DNA of 64,000 nucleotides, from NCBI GenBank assembly GCA_000996275.1, contig LCEG01000003.1, positions 222,108 through 286,107 of the forward strand. Direction: 5' to 3'. This document shows, in pieces, positions 19,202 through 28,819 of this stretch. The translations under genes and the position numbers were made by a program. Numbering within the stretch: the stretch's first letter is position 1; each line of letters begins with the position of its first letter. The notes beneath the pieces are model-generated. The model was not told where the DNA came from and ran no database searches. It saw nothing but the letters and a program-made list of their open reading frames with translations. Source of the stretch: a candidate division TM6 bacterium GW2011_GWE2_42_60. GTDB taxonomy: Bacteria > Babelota > Babeliae > Babelales > Babelaceae.

Positions 19202-22069
19202 ATGACAGAACAACGTTTTCTTATACTCCTGGCCACATACAGCTTATGCACAGTATTTCCCATGACACTCTCAAGCACCGCAACTTCTACTGCCCCAGAT
19301 ACAAAAATCGCAACCTCTCAATTACCTCCATTACCTCAATTACCTCCATTACCTCAATTACCTCCATTACCTCCTTCGCCTCAATCAACTACACCAACCC
19401 AATCGTCCACCTTACCTCCATTACCTGCACCAGCTCAACAGGCTCTCCCAACTCAAACACCAGCACCAGTATTAACTCAGCAGCCAGCGCCCGCACTCTC
19501 ATCATTGCCTCAACTACCCCAATTACCATTTTTAACAGCGCCCGCAGCACAGACACCACCACAGCAAATCGCAACTCAAAAATCACAAACTTCCATATTA
19601 CCAGTTCCTGTTACTGCATTACCAACACCACAAGTAACAGCACAAACACTACCTCTTGCACAAGCAGCCCCAAAACCTGCCACACCAAAACGCAAAGTTC
19701 CTCGTAAACAACGCGCCCCAACGGAAAAACAATTAGCTATTTCATCTAAAGATCTTGAAGAAGCCGCTATTCCCATAGAAGATATTCGCGAAGAAATAAT
19801 CGAGCCAGATGGAGTCTCCTCAATTTTTGAAAAAGAAGAAGGAGAAAACGAATTTACAGACATTGAAGAAGTTGTGCCTGAAAAAACTAAACCAACTGGA
19901 CGCGATCCTATGTTTGTCATCAAGAAAACCGACAAACTCGCCTCTTTAGTTGAACGACTCGCAGCACGAAAAGGATTTAATGTTATCTTACCCCATGGCG
20001 CTGAACTTTTAAAAGAAACCATTAATTTACCCAAAAGCCTGCGCATGCCACTTTCAGAAGCAGAAAAATATATTCACATGCTTCTCGAGCTTGCCGGTTA
20101 TTCACTCAGGCCATCGGGTGCATTTTTTAAAGTCACCAAGCTGAATGAAAACAACTTCGCAACCGAACCTTTAAAACTCTATGTTGATCCAAAAACACTC
20201 CCAAAAACAGATGAGCACATTAAAGCTATCTATTTTCTGTCTAACTTTAAAGTTCCCCAAACAAATCAGGGTAATGAACCAATTAATTTACTCATGAAGG
20301 ATCTCTTAGGCTCACAAAAAGTATATTTTTTTGATCAGAAAACTAATGCCGTTATTCTTATTGGGTCTGCACAAAAAATAGCCGCGACTATGGATGTTGT
20401 TAGAAAACTTGATGCTATCGGATCTCCTGAAAAACTCGGAATTATTCAGCTCTTTAATGCTTCAGCAAATGTTGTTGCTGAACTCTTAAATAAACAGATC
20501 ATCGCAACGACTAATCATGCTACACGGCCTACACTTAAAACACATGAAGATCTCTATTTTGCCCCTAACACAAGGGTTATTCCTGATATTTCTTCAAATT
20601 CTCTTATTGTTTTGGGCCAAGAATCAGCAATAAATAGAATTCGAGACCTTGTGAGCGATTATCTCGATTTACCTCTTGAATCAGGAAATTCAATTCTCCA
20701 CGTTTATGATCTCCAATACCTTAATTCAAGAGAATTTGCCCCTATTCTTTCTCGTATTGTAACTCCAGGCGGATCCGAACAATCAAGGAAAGATCAGGGA
20801 AGCCATGATCGTCTTTTTGATGGGGTTATTATAGTCGCTGAAGAAGAAAGCAAAGTAGAATCAGCAGGCTCCTCAAAAACAAGTGGCTCACTAACCATTG
20901 GTGGAAACCGACTCATAATCGCAGCGAATCAATATGATTGGAAACAGATTAAGCGCCTGATTGAACAGCTCGATAAACCAGTACTACAAGTTATTTTTGA
21001 AATCTATATTATGGATCTAACTCTTTCAGCGACAAAAGATCTCCGTGCACAGCTGCATAACCTGGCCTCCGGATGGGGTCTCCATCATGGCGTTGAGGCA
21101 CAATTTGCAGGAATATCGACTCAATTGTTAGATGGCACAACTGCTGCAACAGCAACAACCCTCGATTCAGATTTATTGCAACTCAATAATCTCATCCCAC
21201 CAAGCTCTCTTGCCGCACAATCTCCAGCAGGGTCAATGATTATTTCACTCCGCGACCCAGCACGTGATAATATCTGGAGTGTCCTCCGAACACTCGACAA
21301 TTGGAACGAACAACATGTTATTTCTCAGTTCTTTATTCTTACTAAAAACAACTCGACTGGCGTTGGTGAAAGTGACGAAATGAGACGTAAACAAGGGGAA
21401 GCTTCATCAGGGCCAAGCGGTGTTACAACCATTCCTGATGTCGACTATACCGCAAAAATCAAGATCGAAATCACCCCACGAATCAGTTCTCTTGATCGCC
21501 TCTCGTTTAAAACTCATATTGATATTCAAGACTTCTTATCAGCACAAGATTTTACCCGTTCAGCACGTTCTATTGATACAAGTGCTATTCTAAGCTCTGG
21601 CCAAATTCTCGTTATGGGAGGGCTTACAAAAATTAATGATACTGAATCTGAAGTAGGAGTTCCTCTTCTTTCACACATTCCAATTATTGGGAATTTCTTC
21701 AAAGGATCAGGTAAGAAGAAAGAACGAAGCAATCTTGCAATCTTTATACATCCTACAATCATTGATCCAAAGCTACGTTCCGGTCTCAATTTATACACAG
21801 GTAATAAAGTCGCCACCGCCGAAGAAACCATAAACTCAACAGACCTCTTTAGCTCACTTAAAGACCCAATCACCCGATTCTACTTCAAAGACAAACCAGG
21901 CGAACGAAGCATTGATCTCTTTAATAAATATTACGATGATTCAAAGCGTTTTGTCCGAGACAACCGCGATGAAATCGTGATATCAGACACTCAGGTAAAT
22001 AGCCAAGAATCTGCTAAACTCAAAGAACTTCTCAAAGATGAGAAGAATCCCTTTGAAGAGAAAAATTAA
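19202..22069 (+). CDS. Second secretin (GspD family) with Pro-rich N-terminus
   Basis: 955 residues. Signal peptide (about 1-24), a low-complexity Pro/Gln/Thr/Ala region to about residue 170 that includes LPPLPQ repeats, an acidic linker, then N0-N1-N2-N3-type domains and a secretin core. The secretin signature is clear: SSGQILVMGGLTKINDTESE, then VPLLSHIPIIGNFF and LAIFIHPTII. It would form an outer-membrane ring. It differs strongly from the first secretin at 14759-17038, so the two are not a recent duplicate pair. They may serve different pores or a mixed assembly. The start ATG at 19202 follows GGAG at about 19190. Confidence 0.88.
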   Translation: MTEQRFLILLATYSLCTVFPMTLSSTATSTAPDTKIATSQLPPLPQLPPLPQLPPLPPSPQSTTPTQSSTLPPLPAPAQQALPTQTPAPVLTQQPAPALSSLPQLPQLPFLTAPAAQTPPQQIATQKSQTSILPVPVTALPTPQVTAQTLPLAQAAPKPATPKRKVPRKQRAPTEKQLAISSKDLEEAAIPIEDIREEIIEPDGVSSIFEKEEGENEFTDIEEVVPEKTKPTGRDPMFVIKKTDKLASLVERLAARKGFNVILPHGAELLKETINLPKSLRMPLSEAEKYIHMLLELAGYSLRPSGAFFKVTKLNENNFATEPLKLYVDPKTLPKTDEHIKAIYFLSNFKVPQTNQGNEPINLLMKDLLGSQKVYFFDQKTNAVILIGSAQKIAATMDVVRKLDAIGSPEKLGIIQLFNASANVVAELLNKQIIATTNHATRPTLKTHEDLYFAPNTRVIPDISSNSLIVLGQESAINRIRDLVSDYLDLPLESGNSILHVYDLQYLNSREFAPILSRIVTPGGSEQSRKDQGSHDRLFDGVIIVAEEESKVESAGSSKTSGSLTIGGNRLIIAANQYDWKQIKRLIEQLDKPVLQVIFEIYIMDLTLSATKDLRAQLHNLASGWGLHHGVEAQFAGISTQLLDGTTAATATTLDSDLLQLNNLIPPSSLAAQSPAGSMIISLRDPARDNIWSVLRTLDNWNEQHVISQFFILTKNNSTGVGESDEMRRKQGEASSGPSGVTTIPDVDYTAKIKIEITPRISSLDRLSFKTHIDIQDFLSAQDFTRSARSIDTSAILSSGQILVMGGLTKINDTESEVGVPLLSHIPIIGNFFKGSGKKKERSNLAIFIHPTIIDPKLRSGLNLYTGNKVATAEETINSTDLFSSLKDPITRFYFKDKPGERSIDLFNKYYDDSKRFVRDNRDEIVISDTQVNSQESAKLKELLKDEKNPFEEKN
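19321..19374 (+). repeat. 18-bp coding minisatellite (LPPLPQ)
   Basis: Three back-to-back copies of an 18-bp unit (TTACCTCCATTACCTCAA and close variants) encode LPPLPQ repeats in the Pro-rich N-terminus of the second secretin. Copy number could change by slippage without breaking the frame. Confidence 0.8.
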
Positions 22070-22226
22070 CAGTTTAGATGAGGCACAGAATGATTTTTTT
22101 TCCATTGCAGGGCCGGTAAACCCAACAAAGCATTATTGCCTACCTTTGGCTACTCGGCTCAATGAACACGAGTTGCGTGAACTTATTGCTCAAGAAAAAT
22201 ACTTTATTCTCCATGCCCCACGGTAG
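22038..22226 (+). pseudogene. Remnant of a P-loop ATPase, cut just before the Walker A motif
   Basis: A 62-codon frame overlaps the secretin 3' end by 32 nt. Its text (FFSIAGPVNPTKHYC, LATRLNEHELRELIAQEKYF, ILHAPR) matches what I know of the start of an AAA-type ATPase family in which HAPRQTGKTT forms the Walker A motif. Here a TAG stop falls straight after HAPR. Nothing resembling the rest of the protein is found before the convergent gene at 22245. Best read as a decayed fragment. A short functional peptide is less likely. Confidence 0.6.
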
Positions 22227-22244
22227 TCTATGCGTTGCTCAATT

Positions 22245-23552
22245 TCAGCTAGCTTTAAACTTAATACGCAGATCGCTAAACTTATTATACTTATTGACCT
22301 GATCTTTGTGGCAAGCAGCCTGCGCGATTAAACGCATAAGCAAGCGATTATGGAAATCTTCTACAGACTTAAAGCCATGGTTTTTTATCTCAAATTCAAC
22401 CAATACCCCAATAAGCTTTTTAAAGCTCTTTCGACTGTCTATTACAACCGGAATAAGCGGAAAACTAACTTTTGCTCGAGTTAGCTCCCCTTTGAACGGC
22501 AGGGTATCTTTCTCAAAATAATTCTGGAAAATCTTCTCAAGAATATGCATACGAATTTGATCTTCACCCGTAACAAGAAGATTTTCTATGGATTCACTTT
22601 TTTGCGGTAAAACAAGCGGGATTGCGGCATTTTTAAATCGCCGAGCAATTTCTCGAACCCCTGAATTAATAAAAGCTTTTTCATTGGCGTCTGTTTCCGA
22701 ATCGCCTGTTTCTTTATTTAAAGAGATAGGGAGAAGAGATGTAAAAAGCGGAACAAGCTCCTCTTCAAATGCCCATCCCTGCAGAAAACTCCGAGCCGTT
22801 CTTCTGTTCTGTTCTTGTAAATCAAAGTTTGCTCCGTTTTGAATAAAAAGCTTTACGAGCTCGGCATACTTTTTATAACAGGCAATATGAAATCCTGTTT
22901 CCTTAAACCTATTCTGCAAATCAATAGTGCTACCAGCTTTAATAAGAGATTGCACTAGCTTAACGTCGTTATTTTTGCAAGCCAAATGAAGAATAGTCTC
23001 GTCAGAAATGGCTTTTAAATTTGGATCTGCTCCAGCTTGAATGAGCAATTTTACTGTTTCAAAACACTTGCTCTTATAAGACAAATAGAGCGCAGTACAT
23101 TTATTGCAACACAAATTAAGGTTTGCGCCGGCTTTTATAAGCTGCTTTGCCAAACATTCTTTTTTTTCTCGAAGAGTTATATTTTCCTTCTCATCAGGAT
23201 GAAGACAACAAGCACAATGAAGAGCTGCAAAACCAATCTTATCTGTTATGTCAAGTTTTGCGCCGGCTTTAATAAGGAGCTCTCCTATTTCTGAGTATCC
23301 CTCTTCACAAGCTATAATAAGCGGAGTTTCTTTTAAGAGATTTTGAGCATTGACAACTTCTTTCCCTCTGCCTTCTAATAGTTTTTTGACTGCTTTCGTT
23401 TTGCCTTTTTCCGTTAATTTAATCAATTTTTTACTTGTTATTGAAAGGACTATTGGATTTATCAATGATTTAATAAACTCGCTCGCCTGCACCGGAAAAG
23501 CAACGGTAAAAAGAATGGTAAATGAAAATAATAAAACCTTTAGATTCTTCAT
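22245..23552 (-). CDS. Secreted ankyrin-repeat protein
   Basis: 435 residues with a signal peptide (about 1-23, ending near VQASEF). Ankyrin repeats occupy about 45-260, with clear consensus pieces such as TPLIIACEEGYSEIGELLIKAG, split here, and TILHLACKNNDVKLVQSLI. The ~170-residue C-terminal region is helical and unrecognised. Ankyrin repeats bind proteins; secreted forms in intracellular bacteria are commonly host-directed, which is an inference here. Upstream AAGAGG supports the start. Confidence 0.88.
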   Translation of the reverse strand: MKNLKVLLFSFTILFTVAFPVQASEFIKSLINPIVLSITSKKLIKLTEKGKTKAVKKLLEGRGKEVVNAQNLLKETPLIIACEEGYSEIGELLIKAGAKLDITDKIGFAALHCACCLHPDEKENITLREKKECLAKQLIKAGANLNLCCNKCTALYLSYKSKCFETVKLLIQAGADPNLKAISDETILHLACKNNDVKLVQSLIKAGSTIDLQNRFKETGFHIACYKKYAELVKLFIQNGANFDLQEQNRRTARSFLQGWAFEEELVPLFTSLLPISLNKETGDSETDANEKAFINSGVREIARRFKNAAIPLVLPQKSESIENLLVTGEDQIRMHILEKIFQNYFEKDTLPFKGELTRAKVSFPLIPVVIDSRKSFKKLIGVLVEFEIKNHGFKSVEDFHNRLLMRLIAQAACHKDQVNKYNKFSDLRIKFKAS

Positions 23553-23658
23553 AATAGCGACCTCTTAATATTCAATTAAAACTATTTGTTTTTACATGCC
23601 AGTAAACACAATATTTTCTTATTTTATCACGTTTGGATCAAACTTGAGTTAATCGAAT

Positions 23659-23698
23659 AAAAAAGAGTGGTAACTCCTAAAAGCTACCACTCTTTTTT
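23659..23698. terminator. Bidirectional terminator
   Basis: AAAAAAGAGTGGTA (23659-23672) pairs with TACCACTCTTTTTT (23685-23698), loop 12 nt. It ends in a T run on both strands and lies directly after the AbrB-like gene on the minus strand. Confidence 0.88.
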
Positions 23699-23711
23699 AA
23701 AAAGTATCGTA

Positions 23712-24206
23712 TTAAGAATACTGAGGAAGTAATTTCCTTAATTCTTCATAATAGGCTCGATATTCTGGTACAAACTTACAGAGAAGTTCTAAGCCTTTGG
23801 CTTCAAACCGAGCATGGTCACCAGACTGTTCATCCTCTTTTGTAAGAACTTCAAGCTCTTTTTTATATTCATCAGAATTTGTTGTTATATATAACACCTT
23901 GTCTGTTATTCCCTCATACTTTTCGTTAAGAGCTTTAAAGGCCTCTCTGATCTTTACAACAGAATCATAATCCTGCTTAGCACCCAGTCTTCCAAGAGAC
24001 GCGCCTTTTGCAAAAGCATATTCTTCATAGCTTTGAGTTAGCTTCTCCTGAGCAGGCGCTTCTGGTTGTTTCGGCGTTATAATGAGTGACTTACCATCGG
24101 TTGTTAGTTTAACCAGCGACCCTTCACTCATATTAAGCAGTTCAAGAATCGCCTTATCCAAAATAAGTGCGTTGCTGTTACCAAGTTTAACGATTTTTTT
24201 TAACAT
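23712..24206 (-). CDS. AbrB/MazE-type DNA-binding domain protein
   Basis: 164 residues. The first ~50 residues have the SpoVT/AbrB swapped-hairpin pattern (LKKIVKLGNSNALILDKAI, then EGSLVKLTTDGKSLIITP) found in antitoxins and transition-state regulators. The remaining ~110 residues are helical, charged and unrecognised, longer than a simple antitoxin. No toxin gene is next to it. The next gene upstream on the same strand is the PD-(D/E)XK ATPase about 200 nt away. It may be a transcription regulator. Confidence 0.7.
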   Translation of the reverse strand: MLKKIVKLGNSNALILDKAILELLNMSEGSLVKLTTDGKSLIITPKQPEAPAQEKLTQSYEEYAFAKGASLGRLGAKQDYDSVVKIREAFKALNEKYEGITDKVLYITTNSDEYKKELEVLTKEDEQSGDHARFEAKGLELLCKFVPEYRAYYEELRKLLPQYS

Positions 24207-24414
24207 AAAAATCTCTTACTAAAAGTTTTGTATAGTGAAATATGATATACATCTGTGCACGTGATGTTATTACCATGTTAATACACTATAATTACTATTG
24301 CAAGTGGTTTTGTTAAAAACGTTACAATTTAGCCTGTTTTTTTGGATGCCGACTATCAAAACTTAACGTGAAGCTAATAATCGGCACCTCGCTATCTCTG
24401 TAGCTCTAAATTCG

Positions 24415-26097
24415 TTAATCACCGATTAAAACAAGACTTTCTTTGCCCTTAAACCCGATGCCGAGTTTTAAAATCCTTGTTAAGCCCAGGGTCTGCAACT
24501 CTGTTTCGTAGTGCCTATCTTCAATTTGTTTGAGTGCATCTTGAGCGGCCTCTTCGAGACTTTCTTTCTCATCTTTATCCAGAGCTTTGAATTCAATCAC
24601 CGCTCCTGGTTTTGATCGGTCGTTGGGGATGACCATTACGTCATATCGCCCCCATCCACTTTCTCGATTTGACCGAACTTGGTGTGTTTGCATAAGACTT
24701 ACGAGCATTCCAAGAACCAGAGCATGATAAAAGTTTTCCGGCGTATCGCCTTGCATGTCGAAGTAGCTAAGGCTTTCGCGGGAAAAACGTTCAAAGATTT
24801 TTTTAAATTGCGCAGGATCTCCCGCAACGAGTGTTTCGAGCATTCTCGTATAGTGGCGCATCCCAGAACCTTCAGCAAACCAGGTATTAAATGAAATTTT
24901 ATAGGTTGTGCCAACCTCGACATTAGGAATCAAAAGTTCTGCATAGTGAGCATCCACAACCAATCGATAGTTTTCAAAGGTCAAATATCCCGAAAAAAGC
25001 AGAAAATTCCACAACACTGCATCGTTTTTTTCGATATCGAGCATGATAATATTTTCTTGTATAGCTTTCGTTACCTTGCCACCTTTAACGATAACCTCGA
25101 GATCTTCTTTCATTTCCGGGGTGCATCGTTTGAGCAGATCTTTTATAAGGGCATTATCACTCGTATTGACCCAATAAGGTTGTAATTCACCGCGGTTTTT
25201 AACGAAATTGATAATTGACCATGGATTATAAACTTTGTAGGGCCCACTCTGGTAACCATCGTACCAGCGTCGTACGTCATCAAGATTATTATCAAGCCCA
25301 AAATAGCTGAATAGGGCGACTACATCGTCTTCCAAAAAACCAAACTTATCAGAATAAGCGTGCTGCAAAAAAGTGCGTACTTCAAGATGATTGATGCCGC
25401 TGAAGATGCTTTCTTTGGCGACGCGCAAAATGCCAGTCATAACGCCCAAATTAAGCGCATTGTTTCCTTTTAGACCTGCGCCGAAAAAGCCCCGCATAAA
25501 GCCAATAACTTCATTATAATATCCATTGAGATAGGCAGTATGAATTGGGGCATCATACTCGTCAATGAGAATGACAACTTTTGTTTTATAAGCTCGCTCA
25601 AGATACCGAGAAAGATCCATAAGCGAATTTTCATATAAAGCCTGTGAAGCGGTACCTGCAATAATGTCTTGTACTTGCCGAGTTTCCAAATCACTCAAAG
25701 AACTACTTATTGCATCAAAATGCCGCTGAAATTCAGTGCTAATTACTCTGCATGTTTTTTCGTAACAAGGCTCCCACGTACCCATTTTTACATCTTTAAA
25801 AGTCAACCAAATTACCGGGTACTGCCCTTGGCGCTCCATGCAGTCAGAATATTGCTCAATCTTGAGCCCATTAAATAAATGCCGACGAGACTGATCAACC
25901 TTCTCAAAGAAATATCGCAACATCGACATATTTAATGTCTTACCAAACCGTCGTGAACGAGAAAGAAGCGTTACCGCTGCTCCGGAATCAAGCACCTCTT
26001 TTATAAGCAAACTTTTATCAGTAAAATAATAATTACCCTCTACAAGTCTCTCAAAATCATCTATCCCAATAGGAACAAACTTTTTAGTCTCAGTCAT
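24415..26097 (-). CDS. AAA-ATPase-like / PD-(D/E)XK nuclease-fold protein, copy 1
   Basis: 560 residues of the PF09820 (AAA-ATPase-like) plus PF08011 (PDDEXK_9) architecture. The N-terminus has IPIGIDDFERLVEGNYYFTD and the P-loop-like SRSRRFGKTLNMSM. A Walker B-like VVILIDEYDAPIH lies near residue 175. The C-terminal nuclease-fold motif is GRYDVMVIP...AVIEFKA (D...ExK). Function is unknown for the family, which is often expanded in host-associated bacteria. A close paralogue lies at 57072-58814. This copy lacks the 21-residue insertion seen there, having only DQ between FEKV and SRRHLFNG. Confidence 0.88.
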   Translation of the reverse strand: MTETKKFVPIGIDDFERLVEGNYYFTDKSLLIKEVLDSGAAVTLLSRSRRFGKTLNMSMLRYFFEKVDQSRRHLFNGLKIEQYSDCMERQGQYPVIWLTFKDVKMGTWEPCYEKTCRVISTEFQRHFDAISSSLSDLETRQVQDIIAGTASQALYENSLMDLSRYLERAYKTKVVILIDEYDAPIHTAYLNGYYNEVIGFMRGFFGAGLKGNNALNLGVMTGILRVAKESIFSGINHLEVRTFLQHAYSDKFGFLEDDVVALFSYFGLDNNLDDVRRWYDGYQSGPYKVYNPWSIINFVKNRGELQPYWVNTSDNALIKDLLKRCTPEMKEDLEVIVKGGKVTKAIQENIIMLDIEKNDAVLWNFLLFSGYLTFENYRLVVDAHYAELLIPNVEVGTTYKISFNTWFAEGSGMRHYTRMLETLVAGDPAQFKKIFERFSRESLSYFDMQGDTPENFYHALVLGMLVSLMQTHQVRSNRESGWGRYDVMVIPNDRSKPGAVIEFKALDKDEKESLEEAAQDALKQIEDRHYETELQTLGLTRILKLGIGFKGKESLVLIGD

Positions 26098-26124
26098 GTT
26101 ATATTTCCCTGATAAAAGTTCTTC

Positions 26125-28647
26125 TCAACGGCGCTTTTTTTTACGCCGATCAGCTCGTGACATTTGCTCTTCATCATCAGTAGCAGCATCATCAGTTCCC
26201 GCCATTTTTATCTCTTCAAGCTCGCGCACACGCCGCGTTTCGATCGCCGCACGGTTAAACTGATCAAGATCAAGATGGAAAATGTGGTGCACAATTTCTG
26301 AACGAATAGACCGCATCATATCAGTAAAAAGATCATAGGCTTCGCGCTTATACTCAATAAGAGGGTTCTTGTTGCCCCAGCCACGTAATCCAATGCCTTC
26401 TTTTAGCCCTTCTAAGTTCACCATATGCTGTTTCCAGGCCTGATCAATAGACTCAAGTAAGAGCCATTTTTGAGCATCATTTAAGAGAGCTTCACGAATA
26501 ACTTTATCATCGGCTAAAGTGGCCAATTTTGCTGTATCTAGATAATATTCATAACGGAGAAGAAGATAATCAATAATATCTTTTTTCAAGATCTCGCTGT
26601 TGCCTTTATTAAATGGCTGTTTTAAAAGCTCATCAACCGGAACATTAATAAGCTGCGCAACAGCCAGGAGAATGCCCTGGTAATTTTCTAGAGTAACCGT
26701 GCGCTTAACCGTATATGCATTCACAATATCCGCAACACACTCAGTAATTAAGTCGCGCACCAACGCCGCAATCTCTTCAGCACCCTCAAGCACGCTTCGA
26801 CGATACGAATAGATCACAATACGTTGCTGGTTTAAAACATCGTCATATTCAAGGACGTTCTTACGAATATCAAAATTTCTCCGCTCTACCATTTCTTGAG
26901 AACGTTCAATATTCTTGGAAATAAACTTCGATTCAATGACCTCATCTTCGGTCATACCGACCATCTTCATGCGTCGCTGAATCGTATCTCCTGCAAAAAT
27001 ACGAATAAGTTCATCTTCAAGCGAAATATAAAAGCGAGATTCGCCCGGGTCTCCTTGACGCCCAGCCCGTCCACGCAACTGATTGTCAATACGACGACTC
27101 TCATGCCGTTCAGTACCCAAAATATAGAGGCCCCCCGCGACCCGAGACTCATCGGTCAATTTAATATCAGTACCACGACCGGCCATGTTAGTTGCAATCG
27201 TTACACTACCCGGTTCACCCGCATGCGCAACAATATCAGCCTCACGCGCATGCTGTTTTGCATTCAAGACAGAATGGGGAATTCCCGCAGCTGACAAAAG
27301 AGTCCCTAGATACTCAGATGTTTCAACCGCGATCGTACCAATCAAAACAGGCTGCCCTTTTTTATGGCGCTCCTTAACATCAGTAATAATCGCATTGTAT
27401 TTACCCTTACGCCCCAAAAAGATAAGATCTGGCTGATCTATACGAATGCAGGGACGATTGGTTGGAATACTCAAAACTTCAAGCTTATAAATTCTATGAA
27501 ATTCTTCAGCTTCTGTTGATGCCGTACCCGTCATCCCAGCAAGCTTTTTATAAAGACGGAAATAGTTTTGTAAGGTGATCGAAGCAAGCGTCTGACTCTC
27601 TTCTTGAACCGGCGCTCCTTCTTTTGCCTCAAGCGCCTGGTGTAACCCGTCACTATAGCGCCGCCCAGAAAGCACCCGTCCCGTAAATTCATCAACAATC
27701 AAAACCTGATCTTCAGTCACAATATAATCAATATCACGCCGGAAAAGAGCGTGAGCTCGCAATGCCTGATTAACATGATGAAGCAATTTAATGTTTTCAA
27801 TTGCAAACAAATTCTTAATCGAAAACGCCTCTTCAACTTTATCAATACCAACTTCTGTTAAAGTCACATGCCGATCTTTTTCATCAACATCATAGTCAGT
27901 AGTTTTTTGCAGCCTTTTAATAATTAAATCAGTCTCAACATACAGACGACTACTTTCATCTGTAGCACCTGAAATAATGAGTGGAGTACGCGCTTCGTCG
28001 ATCAAGATTGAGTCAACCTCATCAACAATAGCGAAATTAAGCTCCCGTTGAACGTAATCAGAAAGACGGAATTTCATATTATCGCGTAAATAGTCAAAGC
28101 CAAGTTCATTATTAGTCGCATACAAAATATCGCGCTGATAAATCTCCTTACGATCAGAATCAGGAGTGCTATTCTGCAAGATTCCAACAGTCAGACCAAG
28201 CATCTCAAACACTGGAGCCATCCATTGAGCATCACGACGGGCGAGATAATCGTTCACCGTAACAAGATGCGCTCCTTTTCCCGACAAAGCATTTAAGTAA
28301 AGAGGAAGCGTTGCAACCAACGTCTTACCTTCACCCGTCTTCATCTCAGCGATTCGACCCTGATGCAAAGCAATACCACCAATAAGCTGAACATCATAAT
28401 GACGCTCGCCCAATTTACGGCGGGCAGCCTCTCTTACCAAAGCGTAAGCCTCTGGTAAAATATCATCCAACGATCGACCTTTGCTTATTTGAGCGCGAAA
28501 TTCATTCGTCTTCGCCGCCATCTCTATTTCAGAGAGAGATTTCATGGCAGGCTCAAAGTCATTGATCATCTGGACGAGCGGTTTGATGCGCTTTAACGTC
28601 CGTTCATTTTGAGTTCCTAATAGCTTTGCAATAAGTCCTGCAATCAT
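26125..28647 (-). CDS. secA: Preprotein translocase ATPase SecA
   Basis: 840 residues. Motor ATPase driving proteins through SecYEG. Walker A MKTGEGKT (102-109), the DEAD-like VDEVDSILIDEARTPLI, preprotein cross-linking domain, helicase motif VTIATNMAGRGTDIKL, GRAGRQGDPG, and the C-terminal scaffold and wing domains are all present. The usual C-terminal zinc-binding CxCxSGxxxxxCHG motif of SecB-binding SecA is absent; the protein ends in a basic tail (RADRRKKKRR). AAGGA 8 nt upstream of the ATG supports the start. Confidence 0.97.
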   Translation of the reverse strand: MIAGLIAKLLGTQNERTLKRIKPLVQMINDFEPAMKSLSEIEMAAKTNEFRAQISKGRSLDDILPEAYALVREAARRKLGERHYDVQLIGGIALHQGRIAEMKTGEGKTLVATLPLYLNALSGKGAHLVTVNDYLARRDAQWMAPVFEMLGLTVGILQNSTPDSDRKEIYQRDILYATNNELGFDYLRDNMKFRLSDYVQRELNFAIVDEVDSILIDEARTPLIISGATDESSRLYVETDLIIKRLQKTTDYDVDEKDRHVTLTEVGIDKVEEAFSIKNLFAIENIKLLHHVNQALRAHALFRRDIDYIVTEDQVLIVDEFTGRVLSGRRYSDGLHQALEAKEGAPVQEESQTLASITLQNYFRLYKKLAGMTGTASTEAEEFHRIYKLEVLSIPTNRPCIRIDQPDLIFLGRKGKYNAIITDVKERHKKGQPVLIGTIAVETSEYLGTLLSAAGIPHSVLNAKQHAREADIVAHAGEPGSVTIATNMAGRGTDIKLTDESRVAGGLYILGTERHESRRIDNQLRGRAGRQGDPGESRFYISLEDELIRIFAGDTIQRRMKMVGMTEDEVIESKFISKNIERSQEMVERRNFDIRKNVLEYDDVLNQQRIVIYSYRRSVLEGAEEIAALVRDLITECVADIVNAYTVKRTVTLENYQGILLAVAQLINVPVDELLKQPFNKGNSEILKKDIIDYLLLRYEYYLDTAKLATLADDKVIREALLNDAQKWLLLESIDQAWKQHMVNLEGLKEGIGLRGWGNKNPLIEYKREAYDLFTDMMRSIRSEIVHHIFHLDLDQFNRAAIETRRVRELEEIKMAGTDDAATDDEEQMSRADRRKKKRR

Positions 28648-28706
28648 CGCTCTATCCTTGTCTATAATTTGTGGTATACAGTATCAGTAGAAATAGTATA
28701 TTTGAA

Positions 28707-28741
28707 ACCTTCCTTCTCGTTAAGAATACCATCGGGAAGGT
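28707..28741. other. Inverted repeat between secA and mscL
   Basis: A short inverted repeat (ACCTTCC ... GGAAGGT) lies in the 172-bp divergent region between secA and mscL. There is no T run, so it is not a terminator. It could be a regulator site or a chance hairpin. Confidence 0.3.
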
Positions 28742-28819
28742 GGCTTTCGCAAGCAAGCGTTTTGTATGCTAAGAGTAGACAACCATGAGGTCGTTTAACC
28801 AAGGGAGTAAATAGTCTTT

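Noticed and set aside
24345..24388. Weak inverted repeat as terminator of the PD-(D/E)XK gene copy 1
   Set aside because: Imperfect stem (TGCCGACTA/TAATCGGCA), long loop and no T run.
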